Counted from the stretch's first letter, positions 1 through 11,853 are shown. The stretch is DNA of 64,000 bases from Aphrophora alni (GCA_963513935.1 OY740774.1:26679949-26743948); one strand, 5' to 3'. The notes: generated from the sequence alone by a model not told the origin. Numbers and translations: made by a program.

Positions 1-1160
1 AAACTGCATTACTTTTTCCTGGTACAGTATTTAAATATATTTTTGGATATTAATTATAAACACGCAGCCAGAAGTGAACGCGGTGTGCAGAAAATTGTTT
101 GCTAGCTCTGAAAGATCCCCGCCTTTTTCAATATGGGTACCAGCTTTATAATTTCTTATTAGGACTGTTTTAGAATTATGTAAAAACATTATAGAATCTT
201 TATTCTAGGTTAGTTTTAGACAAACGTACTCGATTAAGAGTAATATGTGCTTAATGTTTTGAATATTTAACTTCTGATAAAGTTTCAAGAGGGGATTTTT
301 CATACTTTCCATTGTTGAATCAAGAAAAATGTAAATAGGCATAGTCTAGGATGCGTAAACATTAATGTAGAACTAGAGAAAGACATTAAAAACATTAATT
401 ACTGTTTGTGACTTTTAAATCAATATTTTTTTTAAACAGTTATTTTTCAAAATGTCGAACAAATACTTCTTTTATTGAAACATAATTTTTTTTTTTTTTG
501 TTTTTTCAACTAAAAATCGCTACTTATATGTTAAGAGTATTTTATCTTTAATATTTATTTAAACTAATTGTTGCTGAACATCTTCCGAAACTACGTAATT
601 ACTTTTTTTAATCAAACGTTTTTTGTATTGTCGGATAGAACACAACCCCCCCCCCCCCAATATTTCTCGAGGAGGCATAAATCTCTCCTGTGAATGAAAT
701 TATTTTTCCGTTCCCACACTTAGATAATTCATATGTACTGATTATTCATCGAAATACGAAGAATTCTTCCAAGAAGTAGTACTTCTTTTGTATTTAATAG
801 TTTATTTTATTTTGTTTATTTTTCTGTTTTGATTGATTTATATTCATGGCGTACTTAATATCTTACACAAGACAGAATTGAACTGTTAATAAAACTGTAC
901 AATAAGAGTACAACATTAAAACAAATTTATTTTAACCAAACATTTCATTTTGTTTGTCGTAAAATCAGACAAATTTAGTCATTGTAATATTTAATTAGTT
1001 CAAAGTAATATTTGGTAGTTTTTATTGGCAATAGATTTATTAATTATTATTAAAAATAATCATAATTCCATAATATTTTGGTTTAAGAAAATCTTTGGTC
1101 TTATCCAATAATTATCAAGGAATTATTTACTTATTTGTTGATCAATATCTCGGTTATCCT
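1..1160. other. AT-rich noncoding stretch
   Basis: I see no gene here. The sequence is AT-rich with scattered T runs (for example near 490-500) and a run of 13 C at 646-658. No splice-supported exon, RNA gene or recognisable transposon could be made out by eye. Confidence 0.6.
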
Positions 1161-1173
1161 ATGACCTACAGAC
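1161..1173. repeat. Target-site duplication, left copy
   Basis: ATGACCTACAGAC occurs here and again, identically, at 2303-2315 just after the A-rich tail of the LINE. The bases on either side differ, so the duplication is 13 bp. This is the usual signature of target-primed reverse transcription. Confidence 0.9.
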
Positions 1174-2190
1174 CTATGGAGAGATAGCCGGTGGCCTAAG
1201 GGGCATGGCACAATCCGTACTTTTAAATCTTATGATCCAATTCTAACTATGAGACAAGATTATATGATTAATAAAATCTCATGGACACAGCCCTTCGATA
1301 TGTGTATTCCACACGAGGAGGACATGATAGAAGGAATAGTGGCTACAGCTAAGAGCTTAGAATTCTACACTGATGGCTCTCGCACCGCCCAAGGAGTCGG
1401 AGCAGGAATCTTCAGTAAATCACCTAGGGTGGAAATAAGCATTGCCCTAGGTAGATATGCAACAGTATTTCAGGCCGAAGTTTATGCCATACTTGGTTGC
1501 GCACAACTGTGTCTAGAAAGAGGATATGATGACGAACATATCACAATCAGATCTGACAGTCAGGCCGCTTGGAAGGCTATTTGTTCACACGAATTCAACT
1601 CCAAATTAGTGTGGGATTGTAATCAAGCTCTAGTCCAACTCTCGACCCGAAACCAGGTAAGCCTATTCTGGATACCTGGACACAGAGGTTATGAGGGAAA
1701 TGAGAAAGCTGATGAACTGGCTAAGTTGGGAGCACAGACTCCATTCATCGGACCAGAACCTGCTTGTGGTATCAGTAAATCTGTCGCAAGAACCACTCTG
1801 AGACGATGGGTCAAACAGGAAACTCTCAACCGCTGGAGAGAGGCCTCTAGAGGAAAACTCTACGGGTCGCTGTACAATCCGAATCAGAAACTCTCTAGGT
1901 ATGTAATATCATTGAATAGAAACAACCTAAGGAAAGTCTTAAGCTTCATGACTGGTCATGGAGCTTTCAGGGAACACTTAAACACCATGGGTCTAACTCA
2001 AGGCAGGACAACCTGTAGACTGTGTAACCAATATAAAGACACAGCAGAACACATACTTTTGTATTGTGAAGCTCTGGAGAGGAGAAGACTACAGATTTTC
2101 GGCCTCACAGGCATACCTACAAAGGAAGACGACCTAGCTGCACAAGTTCTAAGACTCACGAAGGATTTAGAACTAAAGTGGATTGTCTAA
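1174..2190 (+). CDS. LINE polyprotein C-terminus: RNase H domain and CCHC motif (partial)
   Basis: The frame is open from the insertion junction (1174) to the TAA at 2190, giving 338 codons; the first ATG is at 1249. Numbered from that ATG, an RNase HI domain covers about residues 36-160. Acidic residues are D42 (YTDGS), E77 (FQAEVYA), D103 (RSDSQAA) and D155 (GNEKADELAK), with the nearby histidine H145 (PGHRG). RNase H degrades the RNA strand of the RNA-DNA hybrid made during retrotransposition. Near the C-terminus there is C-x2-C-x8-H-x4-C (CRLC...H...C), a motif common at the end of LINE ORF2 proteins. The reverse transcriptase and endonuclease lie upstream of the truncation and are absent, so the copy cannot move by itself. 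There are no internal stops or frameshifts. Confidence 0.88.
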   Translation, partial: LWRDSRWPKGHGTIRTFKSYDPILTMRQDYMINKISWTQPFDMCIPHEEDMIEGIVATAKSLEFYTDGSRTAQGVGAGIFSKSPRVEISIALGRYATVFQAEVYAILGCAQLCLERGYDDEHITIRSDSQAAWKAICSHEFNSKLVWDCNQALVQLSTRNQVSLFWIPGHRGYEGNEKADELAKLGAQTPFIGPEPACGISKSVARTTLRRWVKQETLNRWREASRGKLYGSLYNPNQKLSRYVISLNRNNLRKVLSFMTGHGAFREHLNTMGLTQGRTTCRLCNQYKDTAEHILLYCEALERRRLQIFGLTGIPTKEDDLAAQVLRLTKDLELKWIV

Positions 2191-2302
2191 GATAAGGAAG
2201 CGCACAAAAAGTCTTAAATGGCTGAAGTGCCTAGTGACTTCCAACATAATAAAAAAAAAAATAAATAAAAAAAAATAAAAAAAAAAAATAAATAAAATAA
2301 TA
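1174..2302 (+). mobile_element. 5'-truncated non-LTR retrotransposon (LINE) with intact target-site duplication
   Basis: A 1.13-kb insertion lies exactly between two copies of a 13-bp direct repeat. It starts inside the coding region, carries the RNase H and C-terminal part of the LINE polyprotein, then a short 3' UTR (2191-2249) and an A-rich tail of A runs broken by single T (about 2250-2302). The 5' truncation is typical of LINE insertions. The exact repeat and open frame suggest the insertion is fairly recent. An RNase H domain after the reverse transcriptase fits the I, Jockey or R1-related groups; the clade cannot be fixed without the reverse transcriptase. Confidence 0.9.
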
Positions 2303-2315
2303 ATGACCTACAGAC
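2303..2315. repeat. Target-site duplication, right copy
   Basis: This is an exact copy of 1161-1173, directly after the A-rich tail of the LINE, and it marks the 3' end of the insertion. Confidence 0.9.
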
Positions 2316-3640
2316 AAAATAAAAGTTGTATACTCTTGTCGTTAAAAATAAAACTTTTTTGTCTCATGTAACTTTTTTGTAATGTTAATAGTTTACGAGA
2401 TATTAAATGTTAAAGAGTTTAATGCGCTCATACAATATGTTTTATTATTTTTATTTCTTAAAGGGTGTATGTATAACATTATTTTCCCTCAGTACATAAT
2501 ATTAATACTTGTATTACACCATAACACCTTTGTTTGCAAGGAACGGTAAATTGAACGCCCTAACCATACTGAAGGTACCTTCATTTTTTGGCCTCAAGGT
2601 CAACACAGTTGGGCGTTATCACCTTTCCATCACAACACACACAACAGTCTATACTATGTGGCAACATTGTCCACCCCGCGTTGTAAATAAAGCACTCCTA
2701 AACATCTATTGGGTTTCTCTTTAGCAAAAAATATGGAATTATTTCTCATATGTCAGTTAGATGCCTTGGTATTTCTCTTGTCTGTGCTACTACCTTATTT
2801 GGTGTACTAAACAATAACAAGTTTTAAATTTTTTGTATAAATTATTTGTTTTATTTCGATTCCTAGATTAGTTTCCTATATACACAACCTAGACTATTTA
2901 CAATTTTTATTGATTCGACAATGGGAAGTATGGAAAATAGTTTCTTAAAAATATTTCATACGACAAATGTTTGAAACTTTAAGCACATTACTTCTATAGT
3001 CAAAAGCAACCTATCTTGAGGTGGGAACACCAGTCGAGCGTGGCTAATTAGGGTAGGTCTCGACCGCCTAGGGTAGGTACTGACCGATATTAATGCCGCA
3101 TCAGTGAACCAGCGGCATACTCTAGTAGAAAATTGCAATTCTGTATGTCTTATATGAAAATGAAAAATAGGCATCATATTTAGTTTCACGACACTTTCCT
3201 GATAAAATCCATACCAAAATTTATTAAATTTGGCCAACCTTAAGCTGTAAGAACATTATAAACTTTCCAAAATGAATTAACATCAACATCACTGTAATAA
3301 TAAGGTTTACTACAATAAATCCACAAAGAAGTAGTAAGGATATTCATATTTAATGACTTAAAACCCACTGTTATTGAAAATACATACTATGGTCACGAAA
3401 TCGAACGTTTTTTGTGCAATTATTTTGATTACTATTCTTTGGTTTTAGTTAAAGCGTGAAGTTAGTATCACTAACGAAATTCCTCCCTAGTTGGATTATA
3501 CGAAACAAACAATTTTGTAACGGAAAACAAGAAATAATGCGGAACAAACGCCGTAATAAAATTTGAAAATAATATTTAATGTTGTGCTGCCAATTCACAG
3601 ACGTTATCAAACAGTCGAGTTTAGCGAAATTTTAGAAAAA
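2316..3640. other. Noncoding stretch, no gene recognised
   Basis: AT-rich sequence with short chance frames only. A slightly GC-richer patch (about 2550-2710) and a short repeated string (GGGTAGGT near 3051 and 3071) are present. I could not tie any of it to a known family. Confidence 0.5.
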
Positions 3641-3644
3641 CAGT

Positions 3645-4175
3645 TCTTTATACACCTCCAAAGCATAAGATAGACATGCATATCAAATTTCAGATTTCTA
3701 CTACTTTTGCAACTGAAGTTAAAGATATAAAATTACAAGTTAGCTCTTTAAACTACCAAGGGGAAAATAATTTTAAAAAACACTTAGATTTTCATATTCA
3801 AAATTATTAGTGCTAAGATTAAACTGTCCACCAATTTCAAATGTCTGTGACTATTGGATTTGGAGATATAAAAAATAAAATAAAACTTTAATGATTACCC
3901 GATTTTAATATTTTGGTTGGATTAAAAAACCTGTCTTTGTGCATCTCCAAACCCAAGGTCTATCTTTGTACCAAATATCAGTTCAAAAACCTTCCATTAT
4001 TTTGATCTGCAGATAATGTACATAAATAAAATGTTATGTTATATTTTACCACATTTTTAATCATTACTGTCACTGTTTTATGAAACTCCATTTGTACATC
4101 TCCAAAACATAAGCTCAATACGTGCACCAAAATTAGGCTAGATATTATTTTTGGTACGACAAAATCATAATGCAT
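3645..4175. repeat. Three diverged copies of a short repeat
   Basis: A phrase built around 'catctccaaa.c.aag' followed by 'accaaa.at.ag' occurs near 3648, 3935 and 4090, in the same orientation and with clear divergence. This looks like an old tandem or clustered repeat; spacing is irregular (about 290 and 155 bp). Its origin is unknown. Confidence 0.4.
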
Positions 4176-4261
4176 CTATTAGACTTGTCATATAAGCAAT
4201 GGCGTTCGTTTATAGGTAATTTGAATAGCCTATGTATTACTGTACTTAAATACAATTCTGT

Positions 4262-4460
4262 GAGTAATATGAGATGTGTGGGATATTCAATCAAAAGTTA
4301 ACGCAAAAACAAGACTGGGCAAATAGTACAATGGCGATAGTAAATAATTTAAATATTTATTAATGTACTTATACTGTATACAATATATTAAAATTTATCC
4401 TGTCAAATGCATTCAAAAGTTAACACTGTAGAATGTTGTGATGATTAGGTTGGGCTAGGC
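4262..4460 (+). repeat. Dispersed repeat, copy 1
   Basis: About 200 bp beginning 'gagtaatatgagatgtg' match 7874-8186 at high similarity in the same orientation. It includes two 'caaaagttaac' phrases and a GGGCTAGG stretch at the end. No coding potential and no terminal structure that would identify the family. Confidence 0.7.
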
Positions 4461-5075
4461 ACTTGGTTATGTTAAAAATATATCACAAACTGGAGTTTTA
4501 CTTCTGTATACGTCTTCTCTCTTTTTGTATACAAACTATCATTCCTTATGTTAACATTTATTAAATATTCTATTAAATAATATTTATGTAAAAAAGGATA
4601 TGATTTTCTTATATAAATGTTAATTGTACCTATTTAGTATTATTAAAAGCTACACATAGAATAAAATAAATATCATTAAGTGTAGGTGTTGATACATTTT
4701 TATTATTTAATTTAAATTTGAATAAGAATAAGAAAACTTACGCAAAATTAATATCAGCATACAATTATTATAATATAAAAAGTAATAAATAAATTTTAAA
4801 AAATAATGTAATTATAAATCAATAAGTATAAATCAGAAAGTTTATCTGCGAGCTTAACATCTACAAGCAAGATTTCTGCCATCTTTCATCTACGTGAATA
4901 TATTTTCGCCGTTGCGGCAGAAATATCACGCTCTTCGAACTACATATTTATATTTAGCCAAGAAATCGTATTTAATAAAACCCTGTTTTACGGATAATAT
5001 AAATACTTGTTATATATACAAAAATTATAAAACATGTTTTCCATGTCTTTTTTTAAAGTAAACATATCAACTTTT
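4461..5075. other. Noncoding AT-rich stretch
   Basis: Very AT-rich, with no open frame of note and no recognisable repeat. Confidence 0.5.
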
Positions 5076-5290
5076 TTCCTCTTCAATTACTCTAAAACGT
5101 TTCTTTGTTCTGGTGATTTTTTTTTTTTATTTTACATCGATACAACGTTCTGATAAATCAAATTTCACAGTCTTATCTCATCTGTTTACATTTGCTATCT
5201 GATAATGTAATTAATTTTTTATTGCACAGTGTTCCAAAAATAATTTTTTTAAATAAAATAATTTTTTTTTTGGTGTACAATCCAAAACTA
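5076..5290 (+). repeat. Inverted dispersed repeat, left copy
   Basis: This segment matches the reverse complement of about 5698-5972. The best block is a perfect 28-base match, 5182-5209 against 5785-5812 on the other strand. The flanks match with small insertions and deletions, including a CAATTAC phrase at one end and a CACAGTG phrase at the other. Two copies of one element lie head to head about 0.4 kb apart. Confidence 0.7.
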
Positions 5291-5697
5291 AGAAAAACTA
5301 CAAGCTGTGCTGAAACAGTTTATATCTAAACAACGTAAACTATAGAAGACTACAGAAAGTCTGTGTTTATGTTTAAAATGTCCACCAAGAGCTACTTGAC
5401 AATGTTCCAAATGAGTATAAAACTCATGTATGACTTAACTTTTAATTTCATTTCTAATTTTCTGTACTGCTAGTCGAATTTTTCTTTCAGGTTTCAGATT
5501 TGTAGGTCTATTATAGAAAACGATTATTTTCAAATAGCCACAAAGGAAATAAACTAAAAGATTTCAATATGGAGACCTAGAGGGTCGTTCGGTGGTCAAT
5601 TCGCCCAATACATGGTTGGGTAAAAGTGGATATAATTTTGCAACACTAGGGAATAATGAATGACAATTCAGAACCTTTGAACTAAAAGTTAAAAACC

Positions 5698-5972
5698 AAT
5701 TCACTTTGGGGTAGAATACAACCCCAAAATAATTCTTTACACAATTATTTTTGATCACTGTGTGAAGAAAATTTATATTTTTACTTACATTATCAGATAG
5801 CAAATGTAAACAGCTTTCAAAAGAGATGTCACATGAATGTTTTTCTTGTCTTATGGCCGAGTTAATGAGATAAAACTGTAATATTTTTTCCTCATAACTT
5901 GGCATCTTAGTAAAATAAAGTGATTCTGTTTTCACCAAAATGGGGACTTTTTAGGAGTAATTGAAGGGGGAA
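5698..5972 (-). repeat. Inverted dispersed repeat, right copy
   Basis: Partner of 5076-5290 in the opposite orientation. A 124-codon minus-strand frame overlaps it (5564-5938), but I read this as chance because the other copy does not preserve the frame and no protein family is recognisable. Confidence 0.7.
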
Positions 5973-5984
5973 ACATTAATATCG

Positions 5985-7860
5985 TTATTTAAAAAAACGG
6001 GAAAAATACGTTTAATATTTTTGGAATACCCTGTATATGCCTGAGATTTGGCACTCCCTAATCAAGAGCTTTCAATTAATGTGTCTATTACCTTCCTACG
6101 CTAATAATTAGAAGCTGAGATATTACAATTTATTGCAGGATTTTTGCGACAGACTCTGTACATACGACAGACTCCAAACATTTTTTTTTTTGAGATTCAA
6201 AACGGACTTATCAGTAAATTTTATTTTTTCACCTTCATCATAACTTTCTCTGTAAGAAAGGGCAAAGAGGTAAACTAAAATCGTTGCAACTTACAAACAC
6301 GCGGTCAGTTCGCGTTTTCCGTTTGTAGGCCTACCTTTTGTGGTAACGTCACGGAAGGCCTAAGCAATAAAACAGAAACTGTAGAAGGATGTCGGAAACA
6401 ATTTTTGATCGGTAAAGTTGAGAACTGAGGTCACCATAAATAGTATTGGATTATTGTGATATCAAAACGGAAGTTACAGAATAGTCTATAGTACTACCAA
6501 GCTAAATATAAACCCATATCCTTTATATAAATTATGAGGAAAATAATATTAAGATTAAATATAGGCCTACTGTATACACATTGTTTCTGTAATGCGCGGA
6601 GATAATTTAGGGGGTGCTTATAAGGATCTGAATTTAAAAAAAGTTCCTATAAACACATATCCGGTAACGCTTCTTTTACCAACTATCCGCCATTTTGTTT
6701 TTTTGTTAGTTTATAGCTCTAGAACAAACAGTACGACCAATTGAGTAGAAATTTTGTACGATACTCATCAATACCCTCTAGTTTGAAAATAAATAATTAA
6801 CCTGTTCCAAGTAATCCGTTTCAAAATGACGGTAATTTAAAATTTACCTACATTAAAATTAGTTTCGATTATTTATCTATTTTATAAATAATAAATATTT
6901 CACATTGATTGTGAATATAAGTACCATAAACATTAATAGTGAGTACCTGTAATAAATGAATAGTCTGACACAGCCATATTAAACAATAATCGTAAAGTTA
7001 AATAATTTCAAATACATATCGTTTCATAGTGCTACAAGTATAAAAAATAAACTTAAAGACAGAGGAAGGGAACCTATAAAGAAAATATATGATAAGGAGG
7101 ACATTGTGAACATAAAATAACAGTGTAAACAAAGACAAACTCCGATAATGCATAAATCGAAATTTTTGTAGATGTCGACCAATACGTTTTGTTTTGGACT
7201 CTTGAGATACATTTGATCAAATTCATTTGAACCGATTTCGAAAAAATTGTAATTTTGCGGTGTATAGTATGAAACTGCATAAACCTATAGGCTCCAATCT
7301 CAACAATTTTCAAGGTATCGACTTCAAATTTGGTTTTCTAGTAAAACATAAATTATTTAATGTATATACAAAGTTTTAAGCATACAGCTAAAAAATTGTT
7401 GAAAGTAAGAATTGGTATATATATGCACGGATTCTCCCGTCGGTAATACACAAATTAATACCAGTCCTAAAACACCGCATTTTATCAGTCCTAAAATTTT
7501 GAGATATTAAATCCAACCATGGAATGCAAGTTACTCTGCATGTGTACCTAGTATCAAGTCATATTTTAAATATAATTTTTTAATTGAACCGGAAGAAACA
7601 TTTATATTTGCAGTACCGGGGGTATATTTAGCGCGCGTTACTGACTTTATTGTATAATATTTTCTCTATGTTATGTCAAAACTGGGCACACTAATAATAG
7701 TAATAATACACTTACCAATAATTGTGTATACCTATTTTTCAGATGTTACCATGGACATTATCTAAAATAGATATTGTAACGCGTTCGGATAGTGCCGTCG
7801 GTAGTGCAACAATTCAAGCAGTAATTAGCTCTATTTTAAAAATATTGATAATATCGACTT
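5985..7860. other. Noncoding stretch with probable old interspersed repeats
   Basis: Phrases such as 'aataccctgtat' (near 6037) and 'gccattttgttttt' (near 6690) resemble sequence often found in insect interspersed repeats, but I cannot name a family from the sequence alone. Short minus-strand frames near 7024-7313 show no domain. No gene is supported. Confidence 0.4.
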
Positions 7861-7873
7861 GAAATTCGACTTG

Positions 7874-8186
7874 AGAGTAATTTGAGATGTGTGGGATAGT
7901 CAATCAAAAGTTAACGCAAAAACAAGAGTGGGCAAGTAGTACAATGACGTTAGTAAATAATTTAAATACTTATTAATGTACTTAAACTGTATACACTATA
8001 TTAAAAAAAGATCCTGTCAAATGCATTCAAAAGTTAACGCTGTAAAATGATGTGATGGCTAGGCTGGGCTGGGCTGGGCAAGTAGTACAATGGCGTTAGT
8101 AAATAATATAAATATTTATTAATGTACATATACTGTATACAATATATTAAAATATATCCTGACAAATGCATTCTAAAGTTAACACC
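7874..8186 (+). repeat. Dispersed repeat, copy 2, with internal duplication
   Basis: Second copy of the repeat at 4262-4460. A segment of about 110 bp is present twice: 7929-8039 and 8076-8186 are similar, offset by 147 bp. The junction is a run of GGGCT units (around 8060-8080), a plausible site for slippage or unequal exchange. Confidence 0.7.
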
Positions 8187-8670
8187 CACACACTATCGTT
8201 GTGGTAGCGTATACACTAAAAGGACAAGATTAATTAATAATATACATTCAATCTCGTTTCAGCAATTATTGTTGACTAGACAGTTTGGTGTTAGTACAAA
8301 TAATAGTTAGCAGTCTTTACGAACTGAAAGGGACAGCGGAAGAAAGGGGCGAGCCGAACAAATTCCATCCTCTACAGCGTTGCCAAGTCTCGGCAGCCAA
8401 CTGGTTCATCATTTTGAAAAGTGTATATAAAGTTGCGTATAAGTCCACAACCACCGCGCTACTCACGGAACTTTCGTGAACTAATAATATACAAATAATA
8501 AAAAAAATGACGAATTTGGAGGCCTTCTGAAACTTTAAACTTAGGACTGTTTTACTGTTTTAAGCAGAAAATAGAGGTTTTGCGATCTGGCAGCCAAATG
8601 CGGCTGCTGAATGGCCTGGCCGCCATATAGCATACGTTTTTCCCCATGTAAGGCAGCTAAACAGCACCAA
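8187..8670. other. Noncoding stretch, locally GC-richer
   Basis: About 8320-8480 and 8580-8640 are richer in G and C than the surroundings. Short frames exist (62-64 codons) but none shows a domain or a compositional sign of coding. I see no gene. Confidence 0.4.
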
Positions 8671-8678
8671 AGTTGTAC

Positions 8679-8790
8679 ATATATATATATATATATATAA
8701 GTAAATTATTTAAAAATATATATATAAAATAAAATATATTTAAAAAAAATAAAAAAAAAAATAAAAATTATAAAAAAAAAATTAATTTGA
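8679..8790. repeat. (TA)n and A-rich low-complexity sequence
   Basis: A TA dinucleotide run (8679-8699) is followed by about 90 bases of almost pure A/T. Confidence 0.85.
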
Positions 8791-9612
8791 AATTATAATA
8801 GTTTTCATATTTTGGTCACTGTATTGATTTGAGCAATGGAATTGGTTATTCAAGTGTTTTCAATATGTATTGGTTCAGATTTTGTCTCGTCGGCAATCCT
8901 TTTTTTATGTGGTCCTACAAGTACGGACATAACGGCAGATAAGTCAATCTATAATGGAATTGTTGATGTAGAATCAATGTAGACCTTCAATATGCTTCTA
9001 CTAGTGTAAACAACCTTTTGGTATTAATAGTACATTATTTATCAGCTGTGTTTGCCTTGATAGTGAGCCGACATCGACAGTCCGAAATATACAATAGTTA
9101 ATATTACGATTAAAATGTTTAGTCCATAAACCTTATTGCAGTAACGTATTCTTATGCTTAATGAATATCTGATTGTGCATTTTCTTTTGTAATTGATCAT
9201 ACATATTTTCTGACTTGTATTTCAGGTGTATTAACTTGTGTTTACAGTGTTTATTTTCAGCCTTTTTTTTTAGCAAAAACTCAATTTCTCCTTTCTCGAG
9301 TATCGATACTACGATATTGATGATTTTACTGCCCCGACTTGCCTTATGATTTAAATTTTCACGAATAGACATTCTTACTTATATCCCTTGTCCACAACAT
9401 AAACTCCTTTTTTTTCCTTTAACCTACAATTTTTTAAAATATTTATTCGAAGTCCTGTCTTAAAAAAAAAAAAAAATAAATAAATAGATAAATTAAATAA
9501 AAGTAACAATTAAACCCATAAATTTTGATATATATTTTTTTAATATTAATCTTTTTACCCTAATTGTGGTGGCCTCGCCCAATAATATTTTTGCTATATA
9601 TAATATCTCAAC
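8791..9612. other. Noncoding stretch ending in an A-rich tract
   Basis: No gene is supported. A 79-codon minus-strand frame (9133-9372), rich in lysine and asparagine, has no recognisable domain. An A-rich tract of AAATA-like units at about 9461-9515 could be the tail of an unrecognised retroposon, but I found no flanking duplication. Confidence 0.4.
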
Positions 9613-10608
9613 TTGTTTAATATATGGGTCAATCGTTTAACGGCCGATCAGGCTAGGGTATTATTAACCTTTTGGAAACTGACCCCTGCCGATACCCTCG
9701 AGCTAAATCGGGGTTTGATTCGCTCAGAGTTGGATGTCCGAGTTGATTCTCTCCCTCAACACCCAACAGCCAATCCGTCGTCTATGACGCAGCCTGCTGC
9801 AGTGCAACCTAGCATATCAGACTTGATACCCGCCCTTCAGGCTCATCTGACCCTACCACCACACATCAGCATGACCCCACAGTCGTTAAGACATTTTAAA
9901 GGGCTGCCTATCGACACCTTACTACCGAAATTGTAAAAAATTTCAAAGATGGCCAGGTTAAACCCCGGTTTCGATCAATACAAGTGTCGTCTTCAGGGAT
10001 TCTGCTAGGATTGATTGAACAAGCTATCCAGATGAAGTCTCCGATTTCCACTTTTAAAACTGACGTCATCAAAACCTTATTACCCCCATCAAACCTTTCA
10101 TCAATCCTTAGCCCAATGGGTTTATCGCCCTCAGAGACAGGGCGAAAGTTTGGAGGATTTTGTCTGCAGTATCCGCGACATGTCCGAATTACTTCAACCG
10201 GAAATTTCGGAAGCCAGTATGCTGCAGACTATTTTTTCGGGCATGTCCTCGGAGGCGGCGGCACGATTTGCCACCGTAAACAGACCAAACACGTTTAACG
10301 AACTTTTGGCTTTGATACCCACTATCAACATGGGTATTTTCAATAATAGAACCCAATCAGCGCAGGCCGCTAACCCTAATTCCAGAGGTCCATGGCCCAG
10401 TTCTTATGTTTCTCGCAGACACAACCCTGACCACTATTCCCCTAATCAGTATTGTCCACCGAATAACAATAATTATCAACCACCCTTGATGAGTACTCCA
10501 AATTTTTATTCTCAAAATAACCACCCCTCATCGCAACATCGACACCAACCACCTTTCCGCCGTAGAGAAAACCCCACCCGACCATCAATTTCACATTTTT
10601 TAAACTGA
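9613..10608 (+). pseudogene. gag: Gypsy-like Gag, broken
   Basis: Gag forms the retrotransposon capsid around the RNA. The N-terminal part (9613-9936) is open in frame 1 and ends at a TAA at 9934. Gag-like sequence then seems to continue in frame 3 (about 9984-10080) and returns to frame 1 from about 10060, past stops near 10005 and 10011, so at least two disruptions are needed. The last part (10150-10608) contains a Gag-like stretch (GESLEDFV, then NRPNTFNELLALI) and a C-terminal tail rich in N, P, Q, H and R, without zinc knuckles; a basic disordered tail could bind RNA. It ends at TGA 10606-10608, directly before the protease frame. Assignment rests on these motifs and on the neighbouring protease. 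Confidence 0.75.
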
Positions 10609-10932
10609 ATGGGAGCGTCCATGGAGTCGGTCGGCGTCATCCCCGAGTTATCAGCGGCTCATGTGAATAGGCAGGTGGTGGGTGCCCAGGGACTGGGACC
10701 AAGGAAATTATCTGTTCCAATTACCAGGGCGGTTACAGTTGAGGTTGGCATTGGTCCTCTTAAAATACTTGGTTTACTGGACACCGGGTCTTGCTTCTCA
10801 TTAGTTTCTCAGAAATTTTATGATAATCTGAAACAATTTAACAAATTAATTAAGAGTGTTACCCCCATTGATGTCAGTGGTATTACCGTAAATAATCAGC
10901 CATTAAACTTTAGAAAGAAAGTCAATCTATAA
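10609..10932 (+). pseudogene. Gypsy-like retropepsin (aspartic protease), truncated
   Basis: This frame starts right after the gag stop, in the same frame. It contains the retropepsin signature LLDTGSCFSLV with the catalytic Asp at codon 58 (10780-10782). Retropepsins cut Gag-Pol polyproteins and act as dimers. The frame ends at a TAA (10930-10932) that appears to be made at the junction with the LINE fragment, so the C-terminal part of the domain and everything up to integrase are lost. Gag and protease share one frame with a single TGA between them. In a live element this could be read through, but here it may simply be a mutation. Confidence 0.8.
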
Positions 10933-11853
10933 CGGTCAAGTCTATATATACGGACTACTTAGAAGAGAGCCTATCCTAAATCATGGAGGAGAGCGAGTGG
11001 AAGTCGTGTCGGAACTCAGGTACCTAGGAGTCATTTTGGAGAGGAACCTGAGTTTCACAAGACACTCAAGGAGCGTCGTGGAAAGGGATAACTGCCTTTT
11101 CCACAAAATCAGAAGAGTCGTCGGAGAGGAATGGGGTCTTCCGTTCCGAAACGAACTATCATCTACAGGGGAGTCTTCGAGGCAATGGTTACCTTTGCTG
11201 CGGGTGCCTGGTATGGCAAACTTTCCGCGACCGCGAAGAGGCAACTTATTCGCGGTCAGAGACAAGCGCTCTTGTGCATCACAAGAGCGTATAGAACCAC
11301 CTCAGCGGACGCCTTACCAGTGCTTGCAGCGGTACTTCCTGCGGACCTGCTTGTCATCCAGAGGGGCCGCATCAGCGATGCTAGGAAGAGAATTGACCTC
11401 GAGGACCTGGAACCCTTTCTGCGGGAACGGAGGAACATTCGGGAGGAGATGCTCGCCGCCTGGCAGAACAGATGGGATGCCTCGGAGAAGGGACGAATGA
11501 CACATTATTGGTTCCCCTTAGTGGCAAGAAGGATCTCGTACACCTGGATTCATCCTGGTCCTGTGGCGTCTCAGTTTTTGACTGGGCACGGCTTCTTTAA
11601 AGCGAAATTGAACGGCTTTAGTCTGGTCCCATACCCAAAGTGTGACTGCGGGGAAGACCAGACTGCCCCACACATTGTGCTTCAGTGCCCAGTCATGGAG
11701 CATCTTAGGACGGGCTTTTTTCTCGATGCAAATCCTAACTCGGGAGAGGGGGCTCTGACTACGAGAGAACGCAACAACCAGCTGCGGGAATTCTTCCGGG
11801 CGGCAGAGAGGATCTTCGCGGACTTCAACTCCGACGACCAACAACAACTATGA
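10931..11853 (+). pseudogene. R1-type ORF2 C-terminus, frameshifted
   Basis: The region downstream of the reverse transcriptase core is visible. Frame 2 is open from about 10931 and includes LRYLGVILERNLSF, the conserved YLGV-type block after the RT palm. Around 11125-11150 the similarity moves to frame 1, a frameshift; frame 1 then stays open to TGA at 11853. It includes RAYRTTSADALPVLAAVLP, FLTGHGFF and a C-x-C-x7-H-x4-C motif (CDCGEDQTAPH...C), all typical of R1/TRAS-like elements. The RT catalytic motif and the endonuclease are absent. Composition is clearly GC-richer than the surrounding DNA, consistent with inserted coding sequence. Confidence 0.82.

Noticed and set aside
2509..2724. 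71-codon plus-strand frame
   Set aside because: No domain, no coding composition and no neighbouring exon signal; most likely chance.
2956..3237. 93-codon minus-strand frame
   Set aside because: No recognisable family, and residue pattern unlike a folded protein.
5564..5938. 124-codon minus-strand frame
   Set aside because: It overlaps one copy of an inverted noncoding repeat and the frame is not kept in the other copy.
9133..9372. 79-codon lysine-rich minus-strand frame
   Set aside because: No domain seen; AT-rich DNA readily gives Lys/Asn/Ile-rich frames.
11256..11847. Minus-strand frames opposite the R1 fragment
   Set aside because: Shadows of the GC-rich R1 coding strand.
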